Assembly (NCBI RefSeq): GCF_000368825.1
Contig: NZ_KB849710.1
Span: 118,856 to 182,855 of the forward strand
Reading direction: 5' to 3'
Origin: Acinetobacter ursingii DSM 16037 = CIP 107286
GTDB lineage: Bacteria; Pseudomonadota; Gammaproteobacteria; Pseudomonadales; Moraxellaceae
Length of the DNA: 64,000 nucleotides
This document shows, piece after piece, positions 36,051-46,862 of the stretch. The position numbers and the translations under genes were made by a program. Every line of letters starts with the position of its first letter. Positions within the stretch are counted from its first letter, which is position 1. The notes under the pieces are model-generated. The model did no database searches. It was given only the letters and a program-made list of their open reading frames with translations, and was not told the origin of the DNA.

Positions 36051-37322
36051 TTAATTTGATGATGCTTGCAACGGTTTTGGCGCGGTCATCACGATAAAAA
36101 TGGCCACAGCAACCAGTGCCAGTGTCAGATATACAACAGCATGCCAACCGCCGTATTGCCAGAACCATCCCCCTACAGAACCAATGATGCTTGAACCCAA
36201 ATAATAAAATAACAAATACAGTGCAGTTGCATGGCCTTTGGCCTGTTTTGCTTCCAGTCCCACATTGCTGCTGGCAATAGCATGTGCAATAAAATACCCC
36301 GTGGTAATGGCTGCAATTCCAATAATAATTGCAAATAAACCAGCGTTCAGGGTGAGCAGGATTCCCGCTAACATAAAACCAAAACCCATCAACATTGCCA
36401 TTTTTCTGCCAAATTTGTCTACCAGAGAACCTGCAAGCGATGAGGAAATCATCCCTAAACTATAAGACAAAAAGATCAGACTGATCTGGGTTTGACTGAG
36501 TTGATAAGGTGTAGCAGCCAAGCGAAAAGTGACATAGTTAAATAAGGTGACAAAAATACTGGTAATGAGAAAGCCGATCGCATAAATACGAACCAGTCGA
36601 GGATTTTTTAAATGATTTTTCCAAGCAGATAAATGAAACTGAAGCTGTATCCCTTTTTGTGCAATAAAATTTTGAGATTTAGGCAGTAACCATAAAAATC
36701 CTAAAGCGCAGATCAGGCAGATTACACCTAATACCCCCAATGCAACACGCCATGAGAAATATTGTGTCAGTAAACCCATCCCAACACGACCCATCATGCC
36801 GCCAAACGCAGTTCCTGCAATATATAGCCCCATGGTTTTACCCAAATGAGCGGGATGAATTTCCTCAGCAATCCATGCCATTGCAACGGCAGGAACGCCT
36901 CCGATCACAAAACCTTGTACCGCACGGGCAATGAGTAAAATATGCCAATTGGGTGCAAGGCCACACAAAATATTCAGCAGTGCGGCTAAGCCCATCGAAA
37001 CGAACATTAGACCTTTGCGACCTAAAGCCTGAGAAAAAGCACTGGACAATAAAATGGAAACTGCCAGTAATCCAGTGGTCAGTGACAAGGCAAGCGCACT
37101 GGTACCTGGGCTGATATGAAATGTATGGGTAAATTCAGGTAACAATGGTTGCACACAGTAAATCATGGAAAAACTTGCAAAACCGAGTAAGAAAAGTGCA
37201 AGTCCTGCTTTCAGGTAAGCAGATGTGCCACGGCTAATCCAATGTTCAGTATTGGTCTTATGAATAATTTGAGGTGAATCAATACCGCGTTCAGACTCGC
37301 TTACTGTTGAAGGAATCGTCAT
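36051..37322 (-). CDS. Major facilitator superfamily exporter (YnfM/AraJ-like)
   Basis: A 423-residue, 12-helix transporter. Visible are the motif-A-like loop between helices 2 and 3 (SQALGRKGLMFVS), the helix 4 RAVQGFVIGGVPAVAMAW and its C-half counterpart LVDKFGRKMAMLMG. This pattern is close to the YnfM/arabinose-efflux (AraJ) group of drug or metabolite exporters. It is divergent from a LysR regulator with a symmetric element between them, and followed by a VOC gene, a common resistance/efflux layout. Confidence 0.88.
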   Translation of the reverse strand: MTIPSTVSESERGIDSPQIIHKTNTEHWISRGTSAYLKAGLALFLLGFASFSMIYCVQPLLPEFTHTFHISPGTSALALSLTTGLLAVSILLSSAFSQALGRKGLMFVSMGLAALLNILCGLAPNWHILLIARAVQGFVIGGVPAVAMAWIAEEIHPAHLGKTMGLYIAGTAFGGMMGRVGMGLLTQYFSWRVALGVLGVICLICALGFLWLLPKSQNFIAQKGIQLQFHLSAWKNHLKNPRLVRIYAIGFLITSIFVTLFNYVTFRLAATPYQLSQTQISLIFLSYSLGMISSSLAGSLVDKFGRKMAMLMGFGFMLAGILLTLNAGLFAIIIGIAAITTGYFIAHAIASSNVGLEAKQAKGHATALYLLFYYLGSSIIGSVGGWFWQYGGWHAVVYLTLALVAVAIFIVMTAPKPLQASSN

Positions 37323-37357
37323 GAAATAAACCAGAGTTTTTTAAAAAGAAGAGAGTG

Positions 37358-37386
37358 TGTTGGCAGTGCTTGCCTAGCTGCCAACA
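37358..37386. promoter_or_regulatory. Inverted repeat in the MFS-LysR divergent promoter (candidate operator)
   Basis: TGTTGGCAG (37358-37366) and CTGCCAACA (37378-37386) are perfect 9-nt arms 11 nt apart. In a divergent LysR/target intergenic region, such symmetry is typical of the regulator's binding site. Confidence 0.6.
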
Positions 37387-37455
37387 AGGTGAGAATAGCA
37401 ATCTGAGTATTATTTGTCTAATATATATAAATATCAATCACTATATGTTTTATAT

Positions 37456-38349
37456 ATGGAACTCCGGCATATTCGTTATTTTTTGGTGGTTGCAGAAGAA
37501 AAAAGTTTTACTCGAGCAGCCCAGCGTTTGGGAATTAGTCAGCCACCCTTAAGCATGCAAATCAAAAATCTGGAAGACGAGATTGGAACAGAGTTGTTTT
37601 ATCGTTCGTCACATGGAGCGGAATTGACCGCAGCAGGGCAGGTTTTTCTAAATACGGTACAGCCGATTCAACAGCGAGTGGACGATGCTGTGAGTTTGGC
37701 TCAGCAAATGGCGAACGGTGAACTAGGGCAATTACGTCTGGGTTTCACTGGAACCGCAATGCTTAATCCAGTCTTACCTCATAGTATTCGTTTGTTTCAG
37801 CAGCAATACCCTAAAGTCCAACTTCGTTTAGAAGAAGGAAATTCTTTGGTTTTAATTGATCGATTGCTGAATGATCAGCTTGATATTGCTTTAATTCGTC
37901 CACCCCACCATGTGCCTATAGATATTCATATTCAGACTTTAATGTACGAGCCACTAGTTGTAGTGATGCCTTTAGAACGCATGATTGATCAGCAACAGGA
38001 AATACAGCTTAAATTGTTAAAAGATGAAAATTTTATTATGGCTGCACATTCGGTGAGTGCAGGTTTGCATGATGCTGTACTGGATGCATGCCGTAGTCAT
38101 GGACTTGAACCCAAAATTGGACAAAGTGCCCCACAAATTGTATCGATTGTTTCACTCGTGGCCGCAAACTTGGGTGTGTCATTAGTGCCAGCCTCCGCCA
38201 TGCAATTAGGCATTAAAGGCGTACAGTATTTACAAGTGGCTGAACCTAAACCCGTAGTTGGTTTCTCTCTTGCTTATCGACGAAATACGCATGCCCAAGC
38301 TGCGATCAATTTTTCTAGCCTTATTCAGTCTTTACTGAAAAACGATTGA
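37456..38349 (+). CDS. LysR-family transcriptional regulator
   Basis: A 297-residue regulator. The winged helix-turn-helix is at the N-terminus (MELRHIRYFLVVAEEKSFT, then RAAQRLGISQPPLSMQI) and the substrate-binding domain covers about 90-295 (GQLRLGFTG...). The ATG at 37456 gives the classic start; a frame extension to a TTG at 37414 is rejected. It probably controls the divergent MFS/VOC operon. The inducer is unknown. Confidence 0.93.
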   Translation: MELRHIRYFLVVAEEKSFTRAAQRLGISQPPLSMQIKNLEDEIGTELFYRSSHGAELTAAGQVFLNTVQPIQQRVDDAVSLAQQMANGELGQLRLGFTGTAMLNPVLPHSIRLFQQQYPKVQLRLEEGNSLVLIDRLLNDQLDIALIRPPHHVPIDIHIQTLMYEPLVVVMPLERMIDQQQEIQLKLLKDENFIMAAHSVSAGLHDAVLDACRSHGLEPKIGQSAPQIVSIVSLVAANLGVSLVPASAMQLGIKGVQYLQVAEPKPVVGFSLAYRRNTHAQAAINFSSLIQSLLKND

Positions 38350-38355
38350 ATGCAT

Positions 38356-39159
38356 TTACCATGCAGAAAATGTTTTTCTAAATTGATCAGGGGTAAGGCC
38401 CATCCAACGTTTAAATAGATTAATAAAAGCTGTCGCACTGGCATAACCTAAATCTAGCGCGATACTTTCTACCGTATGACCTTGTTCAAGTAAGGGTAAT
38501 GCCTGCATGACGCGTAAGCGTTGTCTCCATTCATGTAATGACATGCCAAGTTCACTTTGACTATAGCGTGCCAATGTTCGTTCACTGGTATTAACCAGTT
38601 GAGCCAATTCTGCCAACGAATGATGATCAGACGGATTTTGTTTTAAATGGTCAAGTAAAGGCTGTAACAATGGATGTGACGTAGTTGGTAGATAACTTCC
38701 TACAATTTGAGCATGTTGAAGTTGATCTAATAACACATACAATAATCGTAAATGTTCATCTGGGTCTGTCTGTGCCACTACATTATTTTTAAGGTGTTCC
38801 ATAATCGCAGGAACCAGTGCAGAACTAAGGAGAATTCCTGCATGTTTTGGCATGTGCTGACATAAAGATTCATGAATATACACCGTACAATGTGTCACTT
38901 TTGTCCGATTCAGTCCGCTATGTTTTAAATGCGGTGGTAGCCACAAACCATAAGGCGGCGGGGTTAAATAATGAATTGAATCGACATTTACCTCCAAAAC
39001 ACCATGATATGCGTAAATAAATTCTCCCCATGCGTGTTCATGTTGCGGATAAATGGTTTCGGCAGGCGCATCTCTCACCTGACACCAGAGCGGTGCGGGA
39101 ATATCATTACAGGCAGGGATTTCCAAAAATTTTTTGATGAGATGCGCTGTTTTTTTCAT
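38356..39159 (-). CDS. AraC-family transcriptional regulator
   Basis: A 267-residue regulator with an N-terminal cupin-type sensing domain (YPQHEHAWGEFIYAYHGVLE) and a C-terminal double helix-turn-helix (LAELAQLVNTSERTLARYSQ and VESIALDLGYASATAFINLF, then KRWMGLTPDQFR). It is divergent from an EamA transporter gene (116 nt apart), which is its likely target. Convergent with the LysR gene (6 nt gap). Confidence 0.92.
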   Translation of the reverse strand: MKKTAHLIKKFLEIPACNDIPAPLWCQVRDAPAETIYPQHEHAWGEFIYAYHGVLEVNVDSIHYLTPPPYGLWLPPHLKHSGLNRTKVTHCTVYIHESLCQHMPKHAGILLSSALVPAIMEHLKNNVVAQTDPDEHLRLLYVLLDQLQHAQIVGSYLPTTSHPLLQPLLDHLKQNPSDHHSLAELAQLVNTSERTLARYSQSELGMSLHEWRQRLRVMQALPLLEQGHTVESIALDLGYASATAFINLFKRWMGLTPDQFRKTFSAW

Positions 39160-39275
39160 AGCGGTATTTGAGTTGAGTTGCCTGTATTGGGTGATAAGTT
39201 GTCTGATTTGAACTATATCATTTAAATAGGTCAGCGCTATAGTCCATTTTCATTGATTGAATAAAGGAATAGACG

Positions 39276-40196
39276 GTGGATGATCGGAAGGCGTTAGATG
39301 CACGTGCATCTGGTCTCATGGTCGTGCTCTGCATGATCTGGGGCTTACAGCAAGTCATTTTAAAAATGGCTGCTCCCGATATTTCACCCATCATGCAAAT
39401 CGCATTACGTTCAGGGCTAGCCGCAGTTTTAGTCTTACCACTTTTGTGTCGAGAAAAAAATATCCAACTTTTGGCACCCGTTTATTTGCGTTCAGGGCTA
39501 TTGGTGGCTTTTTTCTTTGCGCTTGAGTTCTTTTTACTCGCTGAAGCCATTCGGCATACCTATGCTTCGCATACCGTAGTATTACTTTATACAGCCCCCA
39601 TTTTTGTTGCATTGGGTTTGCACTGGAAACTTCCCGCTGAACGTTTAAGCATTTTACAATGGTCAGGAATTGGCATTGCTTTTTTGGGAGTCATCCTTAC
39701 TTTCATTCGACCACAGACCGTGCAGGGGATTGATACACAGTCGATTTTGTGGGGCGACGGTTTAGCACTTATGGCTGCAATCGCATGGGCTGCAACGACC
39801 ATTTCGATACGTTTGACACCACTTTCCCAAGCACCTGCTACCCAAACCATGTTTTATCAAATGTTGGGTGGTTTCATTGTATTGATGATTGTGGCATGGA
39901 TTACAGGGCAAACTGAGATTCACTTTACTCCATTGGCAGTGGGGAGTCTGATTTTTCATACATTTGTCGTTTCTTTTGCGAGTTTTCTGGCGTGGTTCTG
40001 GCTATTAAGAACATATTTGGCGTCACGTTTAGGGGTATTTTCATTTCTTACCCCGATTTTTGGGATGGGATTTGGTGTTTACCTGCTCAATGAAAAACTG
40101 GAACTAAATTTCTTGATTGGAACGGCTTTGGTGTTGCTGGGTGTGATTGTGGTCAGTCTGCCAGGTTGGATACAATCGAAGAGGCTTAAAATCTAA
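39276..40196 (+). CDS. EamA/DMT-superfamily transporter
   Basis: A 306-residue membrane protein with ten predicted helices in two EamA repeats (about 13-145 and 158-295). The second repeat has the typical FASFLAWFWLLRTYLASRLGV followed by FLTPIFG. It starts with GTG after AAAGGA. Such proteins export amino acids, nucleosides or drugs. Divergent from an AraC regulator. Confidence 0.9.
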   Translation: MDDRKALDARASGLMVVLCMIWGLQQVILKMAAPDISPIMQIALRSGLAAVLVLPLLCREKNIQLLAPVYLRSGLLVAFFFALEFFLLAEAIRHTYASHTVVLLYTAPIFVALGLHWKLPAERLSILQWSGIGIAFLGVILTFIRPQTVQGIDTQSILWGDGLALMAAIAWAATTISIRLTPLSQAPATQTMFYQMLGGFIVLMIVAWITGQTEIHFTPLAVGSLIFHTFVVSFASFLAWFWLLRTYLASRLGVFSFLTPIFGMGFGVYLLNEKLELNFLIGTALVLLGVIVVSLPGWIQSKRLKI

Positions 40197-40200
40197 ATAT

Positions 40201-40235
40201 GAAGATACCGTTTTAAATCAAACGATATCTTCAAA
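40201..40235. terminator. Terminator-like hairpin between the EamA and BrkB genes
   Basis: GAAGATACCGTTT (40201-40213) pairs with AAACGATATCTTC (40220-40232) with one mismatch. It sits between the two convergent genes; the U-tract is modest. Confidence 0.65.
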
Positions 40236-40238
40236 TTA

Positions 40239-41483
40239 TTATTTCTCTTCAAAAATAGTTGAAAGAGGAATAGCCAGTTTGGCAGCCAGATAATCATCCG
40301 ATTCAATCAAGGCAGGCCCTAGTTTTTGCATCCATTCATCATCAGGGTGAATATTTCCAACATCCTGACGACGCGGTAAGGAAAAAGGTAAAGCGGTATA
40401 AAATGACCAGAAATCGACTTGTGATAAATTTCTGACTAAAACATATTCATCTTTATCAGTACGTTTGATCAAGTTCTGCTTTTCTAGCATTTCCACATAG
40501 CCTGGCCAGCGTCCAATTTCACCACGCCCCATAATATCCAGTGCTTCAAGATCCGTCACACTTTCACCTAGTTTCTGTTTTTTATAAAAAAGTTCCAGTA
40601 CATCCAATAGCATGAGCACAGGGTGTCGAGTCTGAATTTTTTGTGAATGAAAGGCGGTCAATGCATAGCTGACTTCAACGCCAAGAAGCACAATATTCCA
40701 TGAAAGAAAAATCCACAATAAAAAGATGGGGATCGCAGCAAAAGCACCATACACCAGTTCATAACTGGTAAAATTAGACATCGCGAAACTAAAAATGTTT
40801 TTGAGTAATTCAAAGAGTGTGGCACTAAAACAAGCCGCAATGATGGCTGAATAAATGGGAATCGTTCGATTTGGAATTGTCCAATATAAAAAGAAAAATC
40901 CAATAATCGTCAATCCAAATGAAATCAGCCATAGCACAAAAGCACCATTTAGCTCATAGCCTGCAAAATTATTGCTGAGGATATTCATGGATGCGACAGC
41001 AGAAGAAATGACGAAGGCACTTCCTAATAAAATAGGCCCAAGTGAAATAATGGTCCAATAACGCATAAAACCGACGATGCCACCACGGGTTTCACGCACC
41101 CGCCAAATACGGTTAAATGCGGTTTCAATGGTACTAAGCATCATCACGGTCGTAACAAACAAAAATAACACCCCGATGACAGTCAAATTACTGGATTTCT
41201 CGGTAAATGAATTTAAGATTCGATCAAAGGCAATGGTACTTTTGGGCAGAAAATTACTGTAAATGAGCTGCTGTAATTGTTGTCTAGCAGGTTCAAGTGC
41301 TTTAATGGAGGAGATAATCACCAAAAAAACCGTCAACATTGGAACCACTGCAAATAACGTGGTGTAAGTCAGTGCCCCTGCATGTTCACGACAACGATCT
41401 GCTTCAAAACGACGCAGTACAAACAGGATAAACTGAAACCATGTTTTATCGTAAAAAGGTAACTTTTTTAAAAAATTCAGCAT
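40239..41483 (-). CDS. YihY/BrkB-family inner-membrane protein
   Basis: A 414-residue protein with about six transmembrane helices (about 35-275) and a cytosolic C-terminal winged-helix-like domain. Family marks: CREHAGALTYTTLFAVVPML, FNRIWRVRETR, and PIFLLWIFLSWNIVLLG. E. coli YihY was once mis-assigned as RNase BN; the real function of the family is not settled. Monocistronic. Confidence 0.92.
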   Translation of the reverse strand: MLNFLKKLPFYDKTWFQFILFVLRRFEADRCREHAGALTYTTLFAVVPMLTVFLVIISSIKALEPARQQLQQLIYSNFLPKSTIAFDRILNSFTEKSSNLTVIGVLFLFVTTVMMLSTIETAFNRIWRVRETRGGIVGFMRYWTIISLGPILLGSAFVISSAVASMNILSNNFAGYELNGAFVLWLISFGLTIIGFFFLYWTIPNRTIPIYSAIIAACFSATLFELLKNIFSFAMSNFTSYELVYGAFAAIPIFLLWIFLSWNIVLLGVEVSYALTAFHSQKIQTRHPVLMLLDVLELFYKKQKLGESVTDLEALDIMGRGEIGRWPGYVEMLEKQNLIKRTDKDEYVLVRNLSQVDFWSFYTALPFSLPRRQDVGNIHPDDEWMQKLGPALIESDDYLAAKLAIPLSTIFEEK

Positions 41484-41592
41484 AAAAATAAAGTCTCATT
41501 TTTTTGATCTTTTTAGGTTTTCCATGTAAAGCTTAACCAAAAAAGGCCATAAATATCGTATAGTTTTGTTTTTAATACCTCATTTTAAAATT

Positions 41593-42183
41593 ATGCAGTC
41601 TTATATTCTTGTCCTTTATTACAGTAAGTATGGTTCAACCAAACAGATGGCACATCTCATTGCCAATGGCGTAGAAGCCGCAGGTATGCCAGTAAAAATT
41701 CGAACCGTGCCGCAACTGGCTACGGTCGTTACAGAGGCACAGCCAAGTGTGCCAGCAGAAGGCGATCTCTATTGTACTTTAGATGATTTGGCACATTGTT
41801 CAGGTCTGGCACTGGGTTCACCCACTCGTTTTGGCAATATGGCCAGTGAAATGAAGTATTTTTGGGATCAAACCACGAGCCTTTGGCTAAATGGAGCATT
41901 ACATGGCAAGCCTGCGTGTGTATTTACTGCATCGGGTTCTATGCATGGTGGTCAGGAAAGTACTCTGTTGACCATGCTTCCGCCTTTATTTCATCACGGT
42001 ATGATGATTTTGGGCTTACCTAATTCGATTGCCGCGCTATCTAATACGAAAACAGGCGGCACCCCTTATGGCGCAAGTCATGTCAGTGGTCCAAGACATG
42101 ATCAGGAATTAAGTCAGGATGAAAAAATATTGTGTGAAGCAATGGGCAAGCGTTTGGCTGAAGTTGCGCTGAAATTATCTTGA
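41593..42183 (+). CDS. wrbA: NAD(P)H:quinone oxidoreductase WrbA
   Basis: A 196-residue flavodoxin-like enzyme that reduces quinones by two electrons. The FMN loop YYSKYGSTKQMAHLIANGVE is at about 10-29 and GSPTRFGNMASEMKYFWDQT at about 77-96. The ATG at 41593 is used; a further in-frame start at 41566 lacks a ribosome binding site. Monocistronic. Confidence 0.93.
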   Translation: MQSYILVLYYSKYGSTKQMAHLIANGVEAAGMPVKIRTVPQLATVVTEAQPSVPAEGDLYCTLDDLAHCSGLALGSPTRFGNMASEMKYFWDQTTSLWLNGALHGKPACVFTASGSMHGGQESTLLTMLPPLFHHGMMILGLPNSIAALSNTKTGGTPYGASHVSGPRHDQELSQDEKILCEAMGKRLAEVALKLS

Positions 42184-42361
42184 AATCCAGATCATAGTGA
42201 TGTGTTAAATTATATTCCAATCGCGATGTATCGATTTTTAAAATGAGCCATTTCAAATGGACAAACTTTAAAGCGACAAATGGCTAGATTTCTTTCAAAA
42301 CGGTTGGACTATTCTTTTTTTTCTGCGTAGCAGAGAGATAAAAAGCACTTCCGAAAGAAAT

Positions 42362-42736
42362 CTACTGCTTAAAACGATAACCACATTTTAGGCATTTATA
42401 ATCTTGAAAAATATTTTTATCGATCATTACGCCCGCTTTTTTCCCAAAACGATTACCTAAAAAACCACCCGTAATTCCAACACTAATCGCACCGACAAAG
42501 GTTCCGACTGTTCCCCCTACAATCACCCCTAAAGGTCCTGCGACAGTGCCAATGGCCGCACCAATCGATGCACCAGAGGCCGCACCCCCTACTGTTCCAG
42601 CGGCTGCGCCTGCTGAGGTTAAAAGTACACCACCAGCTTTTTGTAAAACTTGTTCATGATTGCGTTGTTCAAGATCGGTCGAACCACATTTAGGGCAGAC
42701 TACTTTTGTTTCCGTTTCTTTTTGCGCTTTACCCAT
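42362..42736 (-). CDS. Split zinc-ribbon protein with central glycine-zipper segment
   Basis: A 124-residue protein: one CxxC pair near the N-terminus (CPKCGS, about 13-18) and a second at the C-terminus (CLKCGYRFKQ), enclosing about 75 residues of Gly/Ala-rich glycine-zipper (GGAASGASIGAAIGTVAGP and more). The two knuckles could form one zinc ribbon across a membrane hairpin or a pore-like oligomer. No known family. The ATG at 42736 follows AGGAAA; the longer frame from a TTG at 42763 is rejected. Confidence 0.7.
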   Translation of the reverse strand: MGKAQKETETKVVCPKCGSTDLEQRNHEQVLQKAGGVLLTSAGAAAGTVGGAASGASIGAAIGTVAGPLGVIVGGTVGTFVGAISVGITGGFLGNRFGKKAGVMIDKNIFQDYKCLKCGYRFKQ

Positions 42737-42880
42737 GTAATTCAATTTCCTATTTTTCTTCAAATCATTCTAGCCGAATCATAGCTCAATAGTTTAGCGC
42801 AGTTGTAAATGAAATGATGAAAATAGCAGAAAAATGCGTGATGAGCGTTAAATGACGCTGTTTAAAATCTGACAGAAATA

Positions 42881-42904
42881 AAAAAAGCGCCGAAGCGCTC
42901 TTTT
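42881..42904 (-). terminator. Terminator of xpt (TTCG tetraloop)
   Basis: On the minus strand AAAAGAGCGC, a TTCG loop, GCGCTTTTTT. A compact, GC-rich stem 27 nt after the xpt stop. Confidence 0.93.
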
Positions 42905-42930
42905 AGATCATTCAAGGAATTCTGCTCGAA

Positions 42931-44309
<1,379 letters not shown>

Positions 44310-44464
44310 AAGAAAGTTCCTGATGTCATAAATGAAATAGTGAAAGAGTCTTCAATCATTCCAGATAGTATTACATTTCGTGATGAAGAAAAACGCAGTA
44401 TTTCCGTATGCATTGTTTCATTATGTTGATATTTAATGTCTTTATGCGTGTTTTGTTTCTGAGC

Positions 44465-45160
44465 TTATTCATTTTTTTGTCGTATCGGAGTGACCGTGGT
44501 TTCTGCAAGTTCTAACTCTTCTTCGGCAGCATCCTCTTGATCTCTTGGCTTACTCAGTCCTTTATTAAAGAGTGCCATAAAGTTGACATTGCCCAGTACC
44601 ACCAGCTCTGCTTCTCTCAGTTGTGCATGATTAACATGAACTTTGGAAAGTGCATCGATCACACTACGGTTTTTGCCTAACCAGCGATTTAAATCTAAAA
44701 ATAAAAGCTCATCTTTGACTTTGACTACCTCGAAACGCTCAAGAATCGGGCCGAGCGGATCTTTGCGCAATATTTTGTGATAGAAAAAAACATAACTGTT
44801 AAATGCGATTTTCTGTAAGGTATTTTTAAATTTGGCTTCAACAACCTGTGTGTCGCTAATTTGTTCAAAGACTAGAAGTTGGGTGTCTTTATTGAGCTCC
44901 ATTTGGATCAACTTTAAATCGACCGAAAGTGTGGTACTCAATCCTTTAAAATGTAAACTGGCATACAAACGTAGCCAACCCTCGTAGACATCGGCATGTA
45001 AATCATCCAGAAAACTGAGATTATCCGTTACATAGCGTTTAAAGGTGGCATTTAAGAATACTTGTGAAACTGGAATTTCGCGTTCTTCTTCGATAAATTC
45101 TTCGGCTTTTTCATAAGCTCGACGCAAATGTTTAGAAATCGATGACAGTAATGTTGGCAT
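44465..45160 (-). CDS. Conserved hypothetical cytosolic protein
   Basis: A 231-residue soluble protein from the ATG at 45160 (MPTLLSSISKHLRRAYEKAE); a frame extension to a TTG at 45199 is rejected. It has no signal peptide or membrane helix, an amphipathic N-terminal helix (AYEKAEEFIEEER), a beta-rich middle (LSTTLSVDLKLIQMEL) and an acidic C-terminus. I do not recognise the family. Monocistronic, divergent from the TonB gene. Confidence 0.75.
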   Translation of the reverse strand: MPTLLSSISKHLRRAYEKAEEFIEEEREIPVSQVFLNATFKRYVTDNLSFLDDLHADVYEGWLRLYASLHFKGLSTTLSVDLKLIQMELNKDTQLLVFEQISDTQVVEAKFKNTLQKIAFNSYVFFYHKILRKDPLGPILERFEVVKVKDELLFLDLNRWLGKNRSVIDALSKVHVNHAQLREAELVVLGNVNFMALFNKGLSKPRDQEDAAEEELELAETTVTPIRQKNE

Positions 45161-45398
45161 AAAGGCTGTCCAAAAAATAGCTGTTTTGGTCGATTGCAAA
45201 ATTACAATCTAATCTAAAACATGAAAAAAATGAGTTTATTTGTTGCAGTTTAGCAAAATTAATTGCTACATTTTTAAAACTTCAAACCTTATTGTTATTG
45301 GCTTTGAAGTGGGTCACGCTTTTATTTAAAAATGAATAATGGTTTTATTTTATCCTGTTTTCACAGGTGGGGATGCAACATTTTGTTAGTTGAACACA

Positions 45399-46280
45399 AT
45401 GTTTAAAAAAAATGTAGGTTATTTTCCAGTTATTCGACACTGGTGGCAGGATTCTATTTTATTGGCTGCAATTGCGATTGCAATCGTGCTGCATATTTTC
45501 GTTTTGCTGATTCATTTCGCCATGCCTGCGCCATCGGATACTGCGACCAAAGAAATTGCAGTATCGATTCGTCCAAGTACTGATCAGGTTGAGCATGCCG
45601 ACTTTTTAGCACAGGCAAATCAAAAAGGATCTGGAAAATTTCATGATTCTCACCGTATGTCGAGTGATATGCCCAAAGCCATGCCTGATCAAAGCTCAGG
45701 TGAGTCACCAACACAAACCCTTGACCATATTCAGCAACAACGTGAGCTAAAATTTGAAGAAAAAGTGCTGATGACGGTATTAAGCTGGCAAAAACAAGCG
45801 GAAGAAAACCAGCGAAAAAAAGCACAGGATGATTTACAAAGCCAGTTTCAAGCTAAAGCAGCCATGGTCGCGAGCATTGAGGCGCAATATTTACAGCGTC
45901 AGCAGAATTTTAGCCGACAGCAACGGATTAAAACCGTAGATGGTATTCAAGCCAAGCAAGATGCATCAGCAGCCTATTTAAATAAATTTCGTGAAAAAGT
46001 GGAACTTTATGGCAACCGTTATTATCCAGATGAAGCCAAACAACAAAATTTAGCAGGTGAAGTTCGACTCATGGTGGTGCTGAATGCACAAGGCGGCATT
46101 CGTGCGATTCGTTTAATCGAGAGTTCTGGACATCCAATACTGGATGAGGCTGCCAAAGCATCGGTACGCCGTGGCGCACCGTTTGGTCGTTTTGATGCAG
46201 GAATGAAAGATATTTCCGAATTACGGATTATCCGAACATGGAAATTTAACCCAGCACAGGCTGAGTTTGAAGTGCATTAG
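45399..46280 (+). CDS. TonB-family energy transducer
   Basis: A 293-residue protein with one N-terminal transmembrane helix (about 18-40), a long Gln/Lys-rich helical periplasmic spacer (about 100-200) and a C-terminal TonB domain (AGEVRLMVVLNAQGGIRAIR, SSGHPILDEAAKASVRRG, RIIRTWKFNP). It should link the proton-motive force to an outer-membrane receptor with ExbB/ExbD, none of which are in the window. The spacer lacks the usual Pro-rich stretch. ATG 45399 is preferred over a TTG at 45390; neither has a strong ribosome binding site. Confidence 0.85.
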   Translation: MFKKNVGYFPVIRHWWQDSILLAAIAIAIVLHIFVLLIHFAMPAPSDTATKEIAVSIRPSTDQVEHADFLAQANQKGSGKFHDSHRMSSDMPKAMPDQSSGESPTQTLDHIQQQRELKFEEKVLMTVLSWQKQAEENQRKKAQDDLQSQFQAKAAMVASIEAQYLQRQQNFSRQQRIKTVDGIQAKQDASAAYLNKFREKVELYGNRYYPDEAKQQNLAGEVRLMVVLNAQGGIRAIRLIESSGHPILDEAAKASVRRGAPFGRFDAGMKDISELRIIRTWKFNPAQAEFEVH

Positions 46281-46304
46281 ACGTATTCATTGAAATACTG
46301 AAAG

Positions 46305-46784
46305 CTACCGCTCCAAATATGGATTTTCCAATCCCAACTTGGCTAAAATTTCGATTTCTAGCGCTTCCATTTCTTCTGCGTCTTCATCACTCAGTTCATG
46401 GTCATAACCCAGTAAATGCAGAGTGCCATGTACCAGCATATGCATAAAATGATCGTGTGCTGTTTTATCTTGCTCAATGGCTTCTTGTAGCACAACAGGA
46501 ATACAAATGACCAAGTCACCCAAAGGGCGGGCATCCAGTAAAGGTAAAACTTCTTCAGGAATATCACTCGGAAAAGACAGTACATTGGTCGATTTATCTT
46601 TACCGCGATATTCCAGATTTAGACGATGACTCTCTTCATGATCGACACAGGCAATCCCAATTTCACAATCACTGTCAATATCCACATGACGTAATGTCAC
46701 TTCAATGGTTTTTTTAAGTTGAACACGCTTCAAGACTAAATCAGAAGATTTAAATTCTTGTTGTAAACTAAGATTAAGCTTCAA
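46305..46784 (-). CDS. ybeY: Endoribonuclease YbeY (16S rRNA maturation)
   Basis: A 159-residue zinc enzyme. The metal-binding motif is [11 protein letters not shown] with H119, H123 and H129, and the conserved [10 protein letters not shown] is at about 65-74. YbeY takes part in 16S 3' end maturation and ribosome quality control. Third gene of the miaB-ybeZ-ybeY operon. Confidence 0.96.
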   Translation of the reverse strand: MKLNLSLQQEFKSSDLVLKRVQLKKTIEVTLRHVDIDSDCEIGIACVDHEESHRLNLEYRGKDKSTNVLSFPSDIPEEVLPLLDARPLGDLVICIPVVLQEAIEQDKTAHDHFMHMLVHGTLHLLGYDHELSDEDAEEMEALEIEILAKLGLENPYLER

Positions 46785-46862
46785 ACCTGATCCTTCATAA
46801 AAATAGGGGAATGCATGGCAATCCCCTGATTTTGTAAGTTGATAGACAACTTGATGAATATA

